The notes: a model not told the origin generated them from the letters alone. A DNA stretch of 64,000 nt from JAXLYE01 sp046351595 (GCA_046351595.1 JAXLYE010000001.1:1674001-1738000), one strand, 5' to 3'. Counted from the stretch's first letter, positions 1 through 9,256 are shown. Program-made: numbers and translations.

Positions 1-1
1 C

Positions 2-1546
2 TTCACCTGCGCCGAGCCGGTGCCGATGTGCAGCGCGACCGCGCCGATGGGCAGCTTCGACTGGCGCGACGCGGTCCTGTACTTCGCCTTCGTCGACCGC
101 TTCCTCGACGGCAACCCCGGCAACAACGCGCCCTGGACGATGGGCGGCGTCGACGGCTCGGCCAACTGGCAGGGCGGCGACTGGGCGGGCCTCACCCAGC
201 GCATCAAGGACGGCTACTTCGATGCGCTCGGCGTCAACGCCCTGTGGGTCACCGTGCCCATGGACAACACCGACGGCATCGGCGTCGGCGACGACGGCAG
301 GAACTACACCGCCTACCACGGCTACTGGCCGCGCGACCTCTCCAAGCCCGAGCGCCGCTTCGGCACCGAGGCCGAGCTTGTGACGCTGGTCAGCGAGGCG
401 CACAAGCGCGGGATCAAGGTCCTTGTCGACTATGCGATGAACCACGTCCACAAGGACTCGCCCGTCTACACGATGCACAAGGACTGGTTCAACCCGCTCG
501 ACAAGGGCGGCGGCCAGTGCGTCTGCGGCTCCGCGGTCTGCCCCTGGGACGGGCCGACTGCGACGGTGTGCTGGTTCCGCGACTACCTGCCCGACTTCAA
601 CTTCCAGAACGCGGTGGCGCGCGATTTCTCGGTCTCGAACGCCATCGACTGGGTCAAGAAGTACCAGCTTGACGGCCTGCGCCTCGACGCGGTCAAGCAC
701 ATCGAGCAGTCCTGGCTCACCGACCTGCGCGACCGCCTGACCAAGGAGGTCGAGACCACCACCAAGCAGCACGTCTACCTCGTCGGCGAGACCTATACGG
801 GCGACCGCGCGCTCATCAAGAGCTTCATCGATCCGTGCAAGAAGCTCGACGGCCAGTTCGACTTCCCGCTGCGCGCCGAGCTCGGGCAGAAGATCCTTTT
901 GCGCCAGGGCAAGATGCAGGACCTCGAGGGCTTCCTGAAGAGCAACGTCGACTACTACGGCACCGGCCTGAACTCGACGTTCATCGGCAACCACGACGTG
1001 CCGCGCTCGATCCACTTCGCGCAGGACACGCCGCTGTGGAGCGACATCTGGACCGGCGGCAAGGATCGCAACTTCACCGGCAAGCCCGGCACCGTCACCG
1101 AGACCTCGGCCTACGAGCGCCTGGCGCTGGCGATGGCGGTGCTGATGACCAACCGCGGCGTGCCGCTGATCTACTACGGGGACGAGATCGGCCTCGCCGG
1201 CGCCGGCGACCCCGACAACCGCCGCTTCATGGACTGGAACAGCGCCGGCTACAACACCGGCCAGCGGCTGCTGCTCGACCGCCACAAGAAGCTCGGCCAG
1301 CTGCGCAAGGCGCACCCGGCGCTGCGCCGCGGCACCCGCACCACCCTGTCGCTCGCCGACGACACCTGGGCCTACTCGATGGTCGAGGGCAGCGACACGG
1401 TCTACGTGCTGCTCAACCGCAGCGACGGCGACAAGACGGTCGGCGGCCTGCCCGCCGGCAGCTACACCGACCAGGTCACCGGCGCCACCGTCACCGGCCC
1501 GAGCCCCACCGTCCCGCCCCGCAGCTTCCGCATCCTCACCAAGTAG
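2..1546 (+). CDS. Alpha-amylase family (GH13) glycosidase, 5' end outside window
   Basis: The frame is open to the left edge, so the N-terminus is missing; a GTG at 20 is the first possible internal start but need not be the real one. Numbering from that GTG, all four GH13 conserved regions are visible: DYAMNH (about 137-142), GLRLDAVKH with nucleophile Asp223, LVGETYTG with acid/base Glu257, and FIGNHD with Asp326. The enzyme should cleave or transfer alpha-glucosidic bonds in starch, glycogen or related glucans. A Cys cluster (CVCGSAVC, about 168-174, plus Cys184) sits between regions I and II, in the position of domain B; this suggests disulfides or a metal site and an exported enzyme. The sequence upstream of the catalytic domain also contains Cys and may be the end of another domain. 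The stop is TAG at 1544-1546. The family is certain; the substrate is not. Confidence 0.92.
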   Translation, partial: FTCAEPVPMCSATAPMGSFDWRDAVLYFAFVDRFLDGNPGNNAPWTMGGVDGSANWQGGDWAGLTQRIKDGYFDALGVNALWVTVPMDNTDGIGVGDDGRNYTAYHGYWPRDLSKPERRFGTEAELVTLVSEAHKRGIKVLVDYAMNHVHKDSPVYTMHKDWFNPLDKGGGQCVCGSAVCPWDGPTATVCWFRDYLPDFNFQNAVARDFSVSNAIDWVKKYQLDGLRLDAVKHIEQSWLTDLRDRLTKEVETTTKQHVYLVGETYTGDRALIKSFIDPCKKLDGQFDFPLRAELGQKILLRQGKMQDLEGFLKSNVDYYGTGLNSTFIGNHDVPRSIHFAQDTPLWSDIWTGGKDRNFTGKPGTVTETSAYERLALAMAVLMTNRGVPLIYYGDEIGLAGAGDPDNRRFMDWNSAGYNTGQRLLLDRHKKLGQLRKAHPALRRGTRTTLSLADDTWAYSMVEGSDTVYVLLNRSDGDKTVGGLPAGSYTDQVTGATVTGPSPTVPPRSFRILTK

Positions 1547-2001
1547 CGCGCCGCCCCGCCCCGGCGCCGCCCCGCCCCTCCCCTACTGCTCCGCAAGGGT
1601 CCTTGAGTCCTCTTCAGGGGCCCTTGGGTGTTCACCAGGGCCTCTTGGACTGCCGCCGCCCCTCCTGAAAACGCCACCACGGCCTCCCGAGTCCTCTTCT
1701 TGGCCTCCCGAGTCCTCTTCTTGGCCTAAAAGATCTCCAGCTTGCCCTGCGGAATTCCCGACTCATCCCCTCGAGGGCTCTTCTGGGCCCCTTGAGTCTC
1801 CAGCTCGCCCGCAAAAATCCCCGACCTGCCCTCTTAAGCCCTCTCCCCGAACCCGCCATCCCCCTCCCCCACCCCGAGCCGCGCCCCCTTCCGTAAAGAG
1901 GCGCGGGTGACGCCGGAGCGGAGGGCTCCCGACGCGCAAGCGGCGGGATCCCCGGAGGCGGCAGGACCCGCGCCGTAACGCCGAGCAGCCGTACTACGGA
2001 C
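1547..2001. other. Intergenic, pyrimidine-rich, with a 21-bp direct duplication
   Basis: This 455-bp gap separates two convergent genes. The + strand is strongly C/T-rich with many scattered CCTCTT/GAGTCC words. Positions 1681-1701 and 1702-1722 are an exact 21-bp tandem duplication (unit begins GGCCTCCCGAGTCC) followed by a 5-bp partial copy. No convincing gene, RNA or intrinsic terminator with a T-run was seen. Confidence 0.6.
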
Positions 2002-3621
2002 TCAGAGGATGACGTCGGTGCTCAAGAACTTGGAGTGATCGCCGTCGAGGACCCCGCGCACCAGGCGCTTGCCCGGCGCCGTGTGCGGCGCCGCCACCAT
2101 CGAGCGGATCGAGAACGCCCGCAGCGCGTCCGACGTCGACAGCGTGCCCTCGGCGCTGTCCTTGCGGCCGGTGAACGGGAACACGTCCGGCCCGCGCTGG
2201 CACTGCGAGTTCAGGTTGATGCGGCACACCTGGTTCGACAAGACGTCGATCAGCCGCCCGATCTCCGTCGGGTCCTGGCCGAAGATCGACGCCTGCTGGC
2301 CGTAGCTCGACTCGATGACGTGCTCGATGAACTCGCGCGTATCGTCGATCGTCACGATCGGCACCACCGGGCCGAACTGCTCCTCGTGGTAAAGCCGCAT
2401 CTTGGGCGTCACGCCCGCCACCACCGCCGGGTGATAGGCCGTGAGGTAGGACGTGCCGCCGCCGCGCTCGCGGTTGAGCAGCGTCGCGCCGCACGCCACC
2501 GCGTCGTCGACCAGCGCCCCCAGCCGCGCCGCCTTGCCCGGCTCGCAAAGGGGTGTAAGGCGCGCCCCCTTGACCCACGGGAAGGTGTTGGGCAGCGCGT
2601 CGATCGCCGCCGCCAGCTCGTCGCCGAAGCGCGCCGCGACCGACCTGTGCACGAACAGGATCTTCAGCGCCGTGCAGCGCTGGCCGTTGAAGCTGAGCGT
2701 GCCCTTGATGCACTCGCTGACCGCGGTCGGAAGGTCCGCGTCCGGCAGGATCACCGCCGGGTTCTTGGCGTCCAGCCCGAGGATGCAGCGCAGGCGGTGC
2801 GGGTGCGGGTGCGCCGCCTTGATCGCGTCGGCCGAGCGCGAGCTGCCGATGAACGCCAGCACGTCGACCTTGCCCGAGCGCAAGAGCGGCTGGACGATCT
2901 CCTTGCCGTCGCCGTTGATGACGTTGACGACGCCGCGCGGGAAGCAGTCGCGGAAGGCCTCGAGCAGCGGGTCCCATAGCAGCTGGCCGATGCGCGGCAG
3001 CTTCACCACCACCGGGTTGCCCATGATCAGCGCCGGCATCAGCGTCGTCATGGTCTCGTTCAGCGGGTAGTTGAACGGGCCCATCGACAGCGTCACACCG
3101 AGCGGCGCGCGCCGCACCTGCGCGATGATGCCGTCGCGAAAGCTGAGCCGCGCGCTCTGCCGATCGAGCTCCTTGAGCGCCTCGATGGTGTCGCGCAGGT
3201 ACTGCACCGTGCGATCGAACTCGGTCTGGGCGTCGGGCCAGGTCTTGGCGATCTCCCACATGATCAGCCGGCACACCGCCTCGCGCTGCGCCGCCATCGC
3301 CTGCAGGAAGCGCTCGAACGCCTCGATGCGCTCCTCGACGCGCATCGTCGGCCAGGCGCCGGTGCCCTGGGCCCAGGCGCGCTGCGCCGCGTACAGCGCG
3401 TCCAGCGCCACGTCCGAGCTGACCGAAGGCGAGTTGCCGAGCACCGTCGGCTGCGGCTCGGCGTCCGCCGACGGCCGCAGGTACAAGGGCGAGATCACCT
3501 CGCGGCACGGGCCGCTCCACTCGCGGATCTCGCCGTCGATCAGCACGCGCGCCCGGACGTGCGGCGCCTTCACCTCGGCCGGCACCGCGTCCGCGGTCGG
3601 GAACATAGCGGAGAGCTGCAT
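2002..3621 (-). CDS. gapN: GapN-like NADP-dependent glyceraldehyde-3-phosphate dehydrogenase (aldehyde dehydrogenase superfamily)
   Basis: A 539-aa aldehyde dehydrogenase whose features point to the non-phosphorylating GAPDH group: the catalytic Cys316 lies in FNGQRCTALK, the middle has GPFNYPLNET (181-190) and the C-terminal part has QRGPDVFPFTGRKDS. Such enzymes oxidise glyceraldehyde-3-phosphate to 3-phosphoglycerate while making NADPH. In most ALDHs the general base lies in an ELGGK motif; here the equivalent stretch reads ILGLDAKNPAV (280-290), with Ile where Glu normally sits and about two extra residues. I recall a bacterial GapN-type subfamily with a similar GLxAKNPA stretch, so this may be a family trait and not damage. 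The start ATG (3619-3621) gives a full-length protein with a long N-terminal extension. The gene stands alone, convergent with the amylase. Exact substrate is inferred. Confidence 0.85.
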   Translation of the reverse strand: MQLSAMFPTADAVPAEVKAPHVRARVLIDGEIREWSGPCREVISPLYLRPSADAEPQPTVLGNSPSVSSDVALDALYAAQRAWAQGTGAWPTMRVEERIEAFERFLQAMAAQREAVCRLIMWEIAKTWPDAQTEFDRTVQYLRDTIEALKELDRQSARLSFRDGIIAQVRRAPLGVTLSMGPFNYPLNETMTTLMPALIMGNPVVVKLPRIGQLLWDPLLEAFRDCFPRGVVNVINGDGKEIVQPLLRSGKVDVLAFIGSSRSADAIKAAHPHPHRLRCILGLDAKNPAVILPDADLPTAVSECIKGTLSFNGQRCTALKILFVHRSVAARFGDELAAAIDALPNTFPWVKGARLTPLCEPGKAARLGALVDDAVACGATLLNRERGGGTSYLTAYHPAVVAGVTPKMRLYHEEQFGPVVPIVTIDDTREFIEHVIESSYGQQASIFGQDPTEIGRLIDVLSNQVCRINLNSQCQRGPDVFPFTGRKDSAEGTLSTSDALRAFSIRSMVAAPHTAPGKRLVRGVLDGDHSKFLSTDVIL

Positions 3622-3727
3622 CAGAGGACCCCCTGGGCCCGGATCAGGTCCCGGGCGCTCGGGCAGCTACTTTATCACGCGGTCCCTCGCGGTCGGGTCG
3701 GGGGCGTGACGGGGCGACGGCGCCGCG

Positions 3728-4642
3728 CTACAGGCAGCGGCCCACGCCCTCGATGCCGCTGATGCCGCGGCAGGTGCCCAGGTCGTCGGGGCAGCGGGTC
3801 TCGCCGAGGTCGGGCGGCGTGCCGCCGTCGGGCACGATGGGGAGCGTGCAGTAGGGGCGGCAGGTCGGCTCGCGGCCGCTGCTCTTGGCGGCGCAGGCGT
3901 AGCCCGACTGGCAGTTCCACGAGCGCTCGCAGGCGCTGTCGAGCGCGCCCGTGCTGTCGCCAAAGGGCTGCCGCGGCCAGCAGAACGCGGCCGTGCCCTT
4001 GTCGTCGCCGAGCACGTAGCAGCCGGTGTCCTTGCCGTCCCGATCCTTGGGGCAGCCGGAGGTCGGCGGCACCGCCTTGCAGCCGTCGGGCTTGGCGCAG
4101 AACCCGACCCGGCTGACCGGCGTCGGCAGCACGCACAGCTCGCCCTTCTTGCAGTCGCCGCGCAGGCGCAGCTCGCACAGCCGCCGGCAGCGCAAGAGGC
4201 CGTCGGCGCTCGGCACGCACGAGGTGCCGTCGGCGCAGCGGTCGTAGCGCTTGCGCAGCCCGGCCGGCGAGCGCGCCTCCTCGCTGAAGGCGCAGACCTC
4301 GCCCTCTTGCAGCGTCGCGGCGGCGAGCGGCACGCACTGGGTGAGCGCGGCGGTGCTGCCGTCGATCTCGACCTGGACCACGGCGCAGCGCAGGCCGGTG
4401 CCGCAGCGCGCGTCGCTGTAGCCGGCCCCGCGCGGCGTGCAGTCGGCGAACGCCCCGACGGTGTAGCTGGCGGGCATGAGGTCGTCGAGCTCGACCCCGG
4501 CATCCGGAGCGCTCGACTGCGGCGACGGACAGCCGCCGAGCCCGGCGATGCAGGCGACGGCGAGCACCGCCGCGACGAGACGCCCCAGACGAAGAGGACC
4601 CAGACGAAGAGGACCCAGACGACCCGGTGAGCAGGCGCGCAT
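3728..4642 (-). CDS. Cys-rich hypothetical lipoprotein
   Basis: A 304-aa predicted lipoprotein. Residues 1-38 form a signal peptide ending in the lipobox GLGGC (Cys38). The n-region contains a duplicated GPLRL pentapeptide, encoded by a 15-bp direct repeat near 4585-4614. The mature protein has many Cys residues in pairs (for example CGTGLRC, CRRLCELRLRGDC, CERSWNCQSGYAC), as in extracellular disulfide-rich Myxococcota lipoproteins. It probably sits on the outer membrane or cell surface. I do not recognise a named domain and no function is assigned. Its neighbour on the left is the GapN-like gene on the same strand, about 100 bp away. Confidence 0.8.
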   Translation of the reverse strand: MRACSPGRLGPLRLGPLRLGRLVAAVLAVACIAGLGGCPSPQSSAPDAGVELDDLMPASYTVGAFADCTPRGAGYSDARCGTGLRCAVVQVEIDGSTAALTQCVPLAAATLQEGEVCAFSEEARSPAGLRKRYDRCADGTSCVPSADGLLRCRRLCELRLRGDCKKGELCVLPTPVSRVGFCAKPDGCKAVPPTSGCPKDRDGKDTGCYVLGDDKGTAAFCWPRQPFGDSTGALDSACERSWNCQSGYACAAKSSGREPTCRPYCTLPIVPDGGTPPDLGETRCPDDLGTCRGISGIEGVGRCL

Positions 4643-4877
4643 GCGGCGCAGCGTAGCGTATCTGGGCGCTCAATCACCGCGGATTGTCGATCGCGAGCGC
4701 CGGGTCCGCGGGCGTCGCAGCGGTCGCAGCGGGCGCTGCAAAATTGCTCGGTTTGCAGCGCGGTCGGCTAACCTCGCGCAAGCTCACGTGAACCGGATCG
4801 GGCCGAGCCCAGGGCTTGCCGCCTGGCCGCCTGGCAGGGCGCTCGGCCCGCGGCGCCCGGTCAACCCGAGGAGACGC

Positions 4878-6284
4878 ATGCCGACGCGACGCGACTTTCG
4901 CCGCCTGAAGCTGCTTGTGGCGCTGGCCCTGTGGACCGCCTGCAACTCGTCCATCGAGGGCGTGGTCGATGACCCGCTGCCGGATCTCCTGGGCCCGGAC
5001 CTGCGCCCGCCGTGCGTGAACCTGCAGTGCAAGATCGAGCAGTGCCCCGGCTCGACCGAGGGCACCACCGTCACCGGCGTCGTCAACATCCCGGCCGGCA
5101 ACCTGCCCCTTTACGGCGCGACGGTCTACATCCCCAACGCCAGGCTGCAGCCGATCCAAAGCGGCGCCTCGTGCGACCGCTGCGATCAGGTGAGCTCGGG
5201 CGAGCCGGTGGTGACCGCGACCACCGACGCCGCCGGCCGCTTCCGGCTGACGCGCGCGCCCTCGGGCGACAACATCCCGCTGGTCGTGCGCCTGGGCAAG
5301 TGGCGGCGCCGCGTCGTGCTGCCGCGCATCAACCCGTGCACCGAGAACCACGTCGCGCTCGAGGACACGCGCCTGCCGCGCAGCCAGCAGGAGGGCGACC
5401 TGCCGCGTATCGCGCTGGTCACCGGCGAGTACGACGCCATCGAGTGCCTGCTGCGCAAGATCGGCATCGCCGAGACCGAGTTCACCCCCGAGACCGGCCC
5501 CGGGCGCATCAACCTGTTCGCCGGCCACGGCGGCACCAGCGCCTACCGCGCGCGCTACAACGGCGGCGCCTCGTTCACGCGCGCCGCCGACACGCCGGGC
5601 ATGAGCGACGGCTGGTGGTCCCGCCTCGACAACCTCAAGCGCTACGACTCGATCATCCTGTCGTGCGAGGGCACGCAGTACCTGGCCGAGAAGAGCCCCG
5701 CCGCGCGCCAGGCCATGAAGGACTACATCGACCTGGGCGGCCGCGTCTTCGCCTCGCACTGGCAGAACGTCTGGATCGGCAGCGGTCCGGCGCCGCTGCC
5801 GACGGTGGCGACGTTTTATCCGCAGAACCGCGCGATCAACTACTCGTCGATCACGGCCGGCCTCGACACCGGCTTCCCCAAGGGCGACGCGCTGGCCGAC
5901 TGGCTGGTGAACTTCGGCGCCTCGCCGATGCGCGGCCAGATCACCATCCGCCAGGCGCGCAGCACCGTCGAGAGCATCAACTCGACGATCGCGCAGCGCT
6001 TCGTCTTTTACGACGACCCGCTGCGGATGATGCGCACCGCGCAGTACTTCTCGTTCTTCGCGCCGATCGGCAAGCCGCCGGCGCAGCAGTGCGGCCGCAT
6101 GGTCTTCACCGACATCCACGTCAGCGGCAACGACGCCGGCTCGCCGACGCCGGGCCTCGATCTGTCGGGCGCCGCGTACCCGTTCCCGGACGGCTGCCTC
6201 AGCCAGGCCCTGTCGCCGCAGGAGAAGGCGCTCATCTTCCTTTTGTTCGACCTGACCAACTGCGTCCAGCCCGAGATCGGCTGA
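4878..6284 (+). CDS. Secreted protein with carboxypeptidase-regulatory-like domain and glutamine-amidotransferase-like fold
   Basis: About 468 aa from ATG 4878, chosen because GAGGAG lies just upstream (about 4868-4873) and a hydrophobic signal segment follows; the frame is open further upstream but that part looks like an antisense shadow. The signal ends near LWTAC, a weak lipobox. Residues about 60-165 resemble the carboxypeptidase regulatory-like beta-sandwich (VTGVVNIPAGNLPLYGATVYI, then TTDAAGRFRLTRAPSGD). The rest has hydrophobic strands and a GGRVF turn like a class I glutamine-amidotransferase or ThuA-type fold (YDSIILSCEG ... MKDYIDLGGRVFASHW), without an obvious catalytic triad. 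It is probably an anchored extracellular protein of unknown role. Similar proteins are common in Myxococcota. It is divergent from the upstream lipoprotein gene. Confidence 0.75.
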   Translation: MPTRRDFRRLKLLVALALWTACNSSIEGVVDDPLPDLLGPDLRPPCVNLQCKIEQCPGSTEGTTVTGVVNIPAGNLPLYGATVYIPNARLQPIQSGASCDRCDQVSSGEPVVTATTDAAGRFRLTRAPSGDNIPLVVRLGKWRRRVVLPRINPCTENHVALEDTRLPRSQQEGDLPRIALVTGEYDAIECLLRKIGIAETEFTPETGPGRINLFAGHGGTSAYRARYNGGASFTRAADTPGMSDGWWSRLDNLKRYDSIILSCEGTQYLAEKSPAARQAMKDYIDLGGRVFASHWQNVWIGSGPAPLPTVATFYPQNRAINYSSITAGLDTGFPKGDALADWLVNFGASPMRGQITIRQARSTVESINSTIAQRFVFYDDPLRMMRTAQYFSFFAPIGKPPAQQCGRMVFTDIHVSGNDAGSPTPGLDLSGAAYPFPDGCLSQALSPQEKALIFLLFDLTNCVQPEIG

Positions 6285-6287
6285 GGC

Positions 6288-6322
6288 GCGGGCGCGAGAT
6301 CTTCATAAAACCGCGCGCCCGC
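6288..6322. terminator. GC hairpin between convergent genes
   Basis: GCGGGCGCG at 6288-6296 pairs with CGCGCCCGC at 6314-6322 around a 17-nt loop. It lies between the stops of two convergent genes. There is no T-tract on either side, so this is at best a weak or factor-assisted terminator. Confidence 0.3.
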
Positions 6323-6342
6323 ACCGCGCGGCCGCGCGATCT

Positions 6343-7359
6343 CTACGCGCGTGCCCGTGCAGCGCGCTCGACTTCGACCAGGCGCGCCTGCTCCTCGAGC
6401 GCACAGGTCTCGTCGGCCCAGTAGGCGTAGCTCGGGAACTCGGGGAAGGTGCGCTGGAAGATCGGGTCGGCGTAGCGGCGCGCCACCCAGCCCGCGTAGT
6501 GGATCATGCGCAGGCCGCGCAGCGCCTCGATCAGCCGCAGCGTGCGGCGGTCGAAGGCGCGCAGCTGCTCGTAGCCCGCGATGAGCAGCTCGCGGCTGCG
6601 GTCGGCCTCGTCGCTGCGGCCGCGCACCACCATCCACAGGTCCTGCACCGCCGGCGCCACCATCAGGTCGTCGAAGTCGAGGAAGAACGGGCCGCTCGCC
6701 TGCCACAGCAGGTTGCCGCCGTGGCAGTCGCCGTGCACGCGGTGCAGCGGCACGTTGACAAACAGCGGTGCCGACGCCGCGATCACGGCCCGCGCCGCGC
6801 GCTCGTAGCGGCCCTTTAGCTGCGGATCGCACAGGCCGCTCGCCAACACCGCGGCGAGCGCCGGCTCGGCATACTCTTTGGGCAGGAGCCGCGGCCGGTG
6901 CGGCGCCGGGTGCGAGGCGCCGACGTTGTGCAGCCGCCCGAGCAGCCGCCCGACCTGCGCGAGCTGCAGCTCGTCGAGCTCCTGCAGCGCGCGGCCCGCG
7001 ACCTTGGGGAAGACGGCGAAGCGGATGCCGCTGTCGGTCCGCGCCAGCGTCGCGCCGCCGGCCCCGGGCAGCGGCAGCGGCGCCACCACCGGCACCTCGG
7101 CGGCATCGAGCTCGCGCAGAAAGGCGTGCTCCTCGGCGAGCGCCTCCTCGGACCAGCGGCCCGGTCGGTAGAACTTGGCGACGATGCGCGGGCCGAGGCC
7201 GGGCAGCGGCTCCTCAAGCTCGAGCTCATAGACGCGGTTCTCCATGCTGGCGTGCGTAAAGGTGCGGCCGGTCGCGCGCACGCCGGCGCCGCCGTCGCTG
7301 AGCGCCTGCTCGACGGCGCCGAGCACCGCGTCCGGGGTCAGGGAGAAGAAGTCCTGCAT
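6343..7359 (-). CDS. srkA: SrkA/RdoA/YihE-family stress response kinase
   Basis: A 338-aa phosphotransferase-fold kinase that follows E. coli SrkA nearly end to end: ENRVYEL near the start, KFYRPGRWS (62-70), EVPVVAP (88-94), HGDCHGGN catalytic loop (209-216), LDFDD metal site (227-231), then APAVQDLWM and a C-terminal ARRYADPIF. SrkA is a cytoplasmic Ser/Thr kinase that counters envelope and oxidative stress death signals. Here an extra C-terminal tail rich in Ala/Arg is present. The length matches the family. The start ATG (7357-7359) gives the expected N-terminus. It is not next to dsbA as in enterobacteria; the downstream neighbour is convergent. Confidence 0.92.
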   Translation of the reverse strand: MQDFFSLTPDAVLGAVEQALSDGGAGVRATGRTFTHASMENRVYELELEEPLPGLGPRIVAKFYRPGRWSEEALAEEHAFLRELDAAEVPVVAPLPLPGAGGATLARTDSGIRFAVFPKVAGRALQELDELQLAQVGRLLGRLHNVGASHPAPHRPRLLPKEYAEPALAAVLASGLCDPQLKGRYERAARAVIAASAPLFVNVPLHRVHGDCHGGNLLWQASGPFFLDFDDLMVAPAVQDLWMVVRGRSDEADRSRELLIAGYEQLRAFDRRTLRLIEALRGLRMIHYAGWVARRYADPIFQRTFPEFPSYAYWADETCALEEQARLVEVERAARARA

Positions 7360-7423
7360 GGCCTCGCCCGCGACTTTTGCCCGCGCCGCGCGATCTGTAA
7401 AGCCGGTGCGCGTGCAAGACCGA

Positions 7424-7459
7424 GCCAGGTCAGGCCAGGTCAGGCCAGGTCAGGCCAGA
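7424..7459. repeat. 10-bp tandem repeat spanning a stop codon
   Basis: About 3.5 copies of CAGGCCAGGT. The TGA stop of the Gre-like gene on the minus strand (7450-7452) lies inside the array, so changes in copy number could change the very end of that protein or its 3' untranslated region. Confidence 0.85.
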
Positions 7460-7980
7460 TCGGGGGCGTAGGCGACGGCGAGGATCTCCAGCTCCTCCTC
7501 GCCGCGCGGCGTGCGCACCGTGCACAGGTCGCCGACGCGGCGGCCCAGCAGGGCGCGGGCCAGCGGCGCGGTGAAGGCGATCCGGTTGCGGTCGCTGCCG
7601 GCGCCGGCGCGGGCCTCGTCGACGCCGACGATGGCGTAGGTGCGCTGCGCGCCGGCTGCGGTGCGCACCGTCACCTCGGCACCGAAGCGGACCTCGGAGC
7701 GCGGCTGCGCCGCCAGGTCGACCAGCACCGCGCTGCGCAGGCGGGCATCGAGCTCGGCGCGCCGCGCCTGCAGCACCGCCAGCCCGCGCCGCCGCGCCTC
7801 TTCGTCCGGCTCGGCCTCGGTGCGCGTGCGCTCGGCGTCGAGCTCGGCGAGCTCGGTGCGCAGGAGCTGCAGCCCGCGCGCCGTCACGTAGTTCGGCACG
7901 CCGTCGGGCAGCGGCGCCCGCGGCGGCACCAGCACCGGCTCGCTCGCCGCGCCCTCGTCCTTGGTGAAGGCCTTGCTCAC
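7450..7980 (-). CDS. GreA/GreB-family elongation factor-like protein
   Basis: About 176 aa from a GTG (7978-7980) giving VSKAFTKDEGA; the longer frame to 8046 begins with a Cys/Trp/Arg-rich stretch unlike the family. The N-terminal half is a charged coiled coil (YVTARGLQLLRTELAELDAERTR region) like the Gre finger, and the C-terminal half has the FKBP-like GreB motifs RIAFTAPLARALLGRRVGDLCTVRTPRG. Gre factors rescue backtracked RNA polymerase by stimulating transcript cleavage. The usual acidic tip of the finger (DxxE pair between the helices) is not obvious; the loop reads EPDEEARRRG, so activity could be cleavage, inhibition or something else. The C-terminus is encoded in a 10-bp tandem repeat. 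Confidence 0.8.
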   Translation of the reverse strand: MSKAFTKDEGAASEPVLVPPRAPLPDGVPNYVTARGLQLLRTELAELDAERTRTEAEPDEEARRRGLAVLQARRAELDARLRSAVLVDLAAQPRSEVRFGAEVTVRTAAGAQRTYAIVGVDEARAGAGSDRNRIAFTAPLARALLGRRVGDLCTVRTPRGEEELEILAVAYAPDLA

Positions 7981-8126
7981 GCTGCAAGCATGCCACCGCG
8001 CGGCCCCGCGCCAGCGGCAAGTTGCTATCGGATGACCGGTCCGCAAAAGCGCCTTCCGGTGAGGGTCTACCCGACGCCGCTCGGCGATTGACCGGCTGGG
8101 GTGCTTCGCCTATGGTTCGCACGCCC

Positions 8127-9218
8127 ATGGCGAAGCCGCCGATCACCGCCAACCAAGTGACGCTCCTGCGCCTGCTGTTGCTGCCGATCGGGGGCATCCT
8201 CATGTACGGCCCGACGGCGGCGAAGTGGACCGCGATCGTCTTCATGACGTTCCTCGGCTTCACCGACTACATCGACGGCTGGCTGGCGCGGCGCTACGGC
8301 TCGACGGAGCTCGGGCGGCTGATGGACCCGATCGCGGACAAGGTGTTCGTGATGGTCTGCTTCATGCCGTTCACCGACCTGTACATGCCCGACAGCACGC
8401 GCCCGTGGCTGTTCCCCTGGCAGGTCGGCCTGCTTCTGTCGCGCGAGTACGTCATCACCGCGCTGCGCTCGGCCTACGAGCGCCGCCACATCTCGCCGCG
8501 CACGACGCTGCTCGCCAAGATCAAGGCGTGGGCGCAGATGGCCGGCGGCGGCGTGCTGTACCTGCTTCGCCTGCTGCCCGAGCGGACCATCACCTGGGTG
8601 CTGATCATCGGCACCGCGCTGCCGATCCTCCTGAGCGTCGGGCGCTTTGCGATCAAGGGCTCGTTCTGGCGCGGCGCGCTGATCTTCGCGGGCTGGGAGC
8701 TGGCGACGCTGATCCCGCTGATGCTGTTCGGCCCCGAGACCGCGGTGCAGACGCTGATCCTCACCGTGATCGGCGTGACCTGGCTGTCGGGCTGGGACTA
8801 CATCGCGCCGGCGCTGCCGCTGTTCACGCGCGGCCAGCTCGATCGCAGCGACTGGGTGCGGCTGCTCGGAGGGCTGCTGGTGCCGGTGCTGCTGATCGTG
8901 GCGCAGGCGTGCGGGAACCTGCCGACCTGGGCCATCATGCTGACGATGGGGCTGGAGATGGCGGTCGGCGGACTCGACAACCTGCTGTGTCAGAACAGCG
9001 CCCAGAGCTCGGCGCTGGTCTGGGGCGTGCGCGTCGGGCTGGTGTCGGTCCTGACGCTGTTGGCGATGCTGCGGCCGGGCGATCCGTCGTGGCCGGGCGC
9101 GGGCCTGATGGTGGCCGCCGGCACCGTGTCGCTGCTCGGCACCGCGCTCGAGTTCTACCGCGGCCGCCGCTACTACCTGCAGGAGCCGGCGCCGGGCAGC
9201 GCCGTCCGCCCCGACTGA
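8127..9218 (+). CDS. CDP-alcohol phosphatidyltransferase (PgsA-like) with extended C-terminal membrane region
   Basis: About 363 aa from ATG 8127; an in-frame ATG at 8112 is an alternative. The CDP-alcohol phosphatidyltransferase signature D-x2-D-G-x2-A-R-x8-G-x3-D-x3-D is exact: DYIDGWLARRYG followed by GRLMDPIAD (residues 47-71). Such inner-membrane enzymes transfer a phosphatidyl group from CDP-diacylglycerol to an alcohol; PgsA makes phosphatidylglycerol phosphate. Residues 1-190 match the usual enzyme length, but about 170 more residues follow with several hydrophobic segments, so the protein is nearly twice the standard size. The alcohol acceptor cannot be told from sequence. The CobW-type gene follows after 38 bp on the same strand. 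Confidence 0.88.
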   Translation: MAKPPITANQVTLLRLLLLPIGGILMYGPTAAKWTAIVFMTFLGFTDYIDGWLARRYGSTELGRLMDPIADKVFVMVCFMPFTDLYMPDSTRPWLFPWQVGLLLSREYVITALRSAYERRHISPRTTLLAKIKAWAQMAGGGVLYLLRLLPERTITWVLIIGTALPILLSVGRFAIKGSFWRGALIFAGWELATLIPLMLFGPETAVQTLILTVIGVTWLSGWDYIAPALPLFTRGQLDRSDWVRLLGGLLVPVLLIVAQACGNLPTWAIMLTMGLEMAVGGLDNLLCQNSAQSSALVWGVRVGLVSVLTLLAMLRPGDPSWPGAGLMVAAGTVSLLGTALEFYRGRRYYLQEPAPGSAVRPD

Positions 9219-9256
9219 GTCCCGGGCCGCACGGCCTGGCTGTTTGGAGGTCCGCG

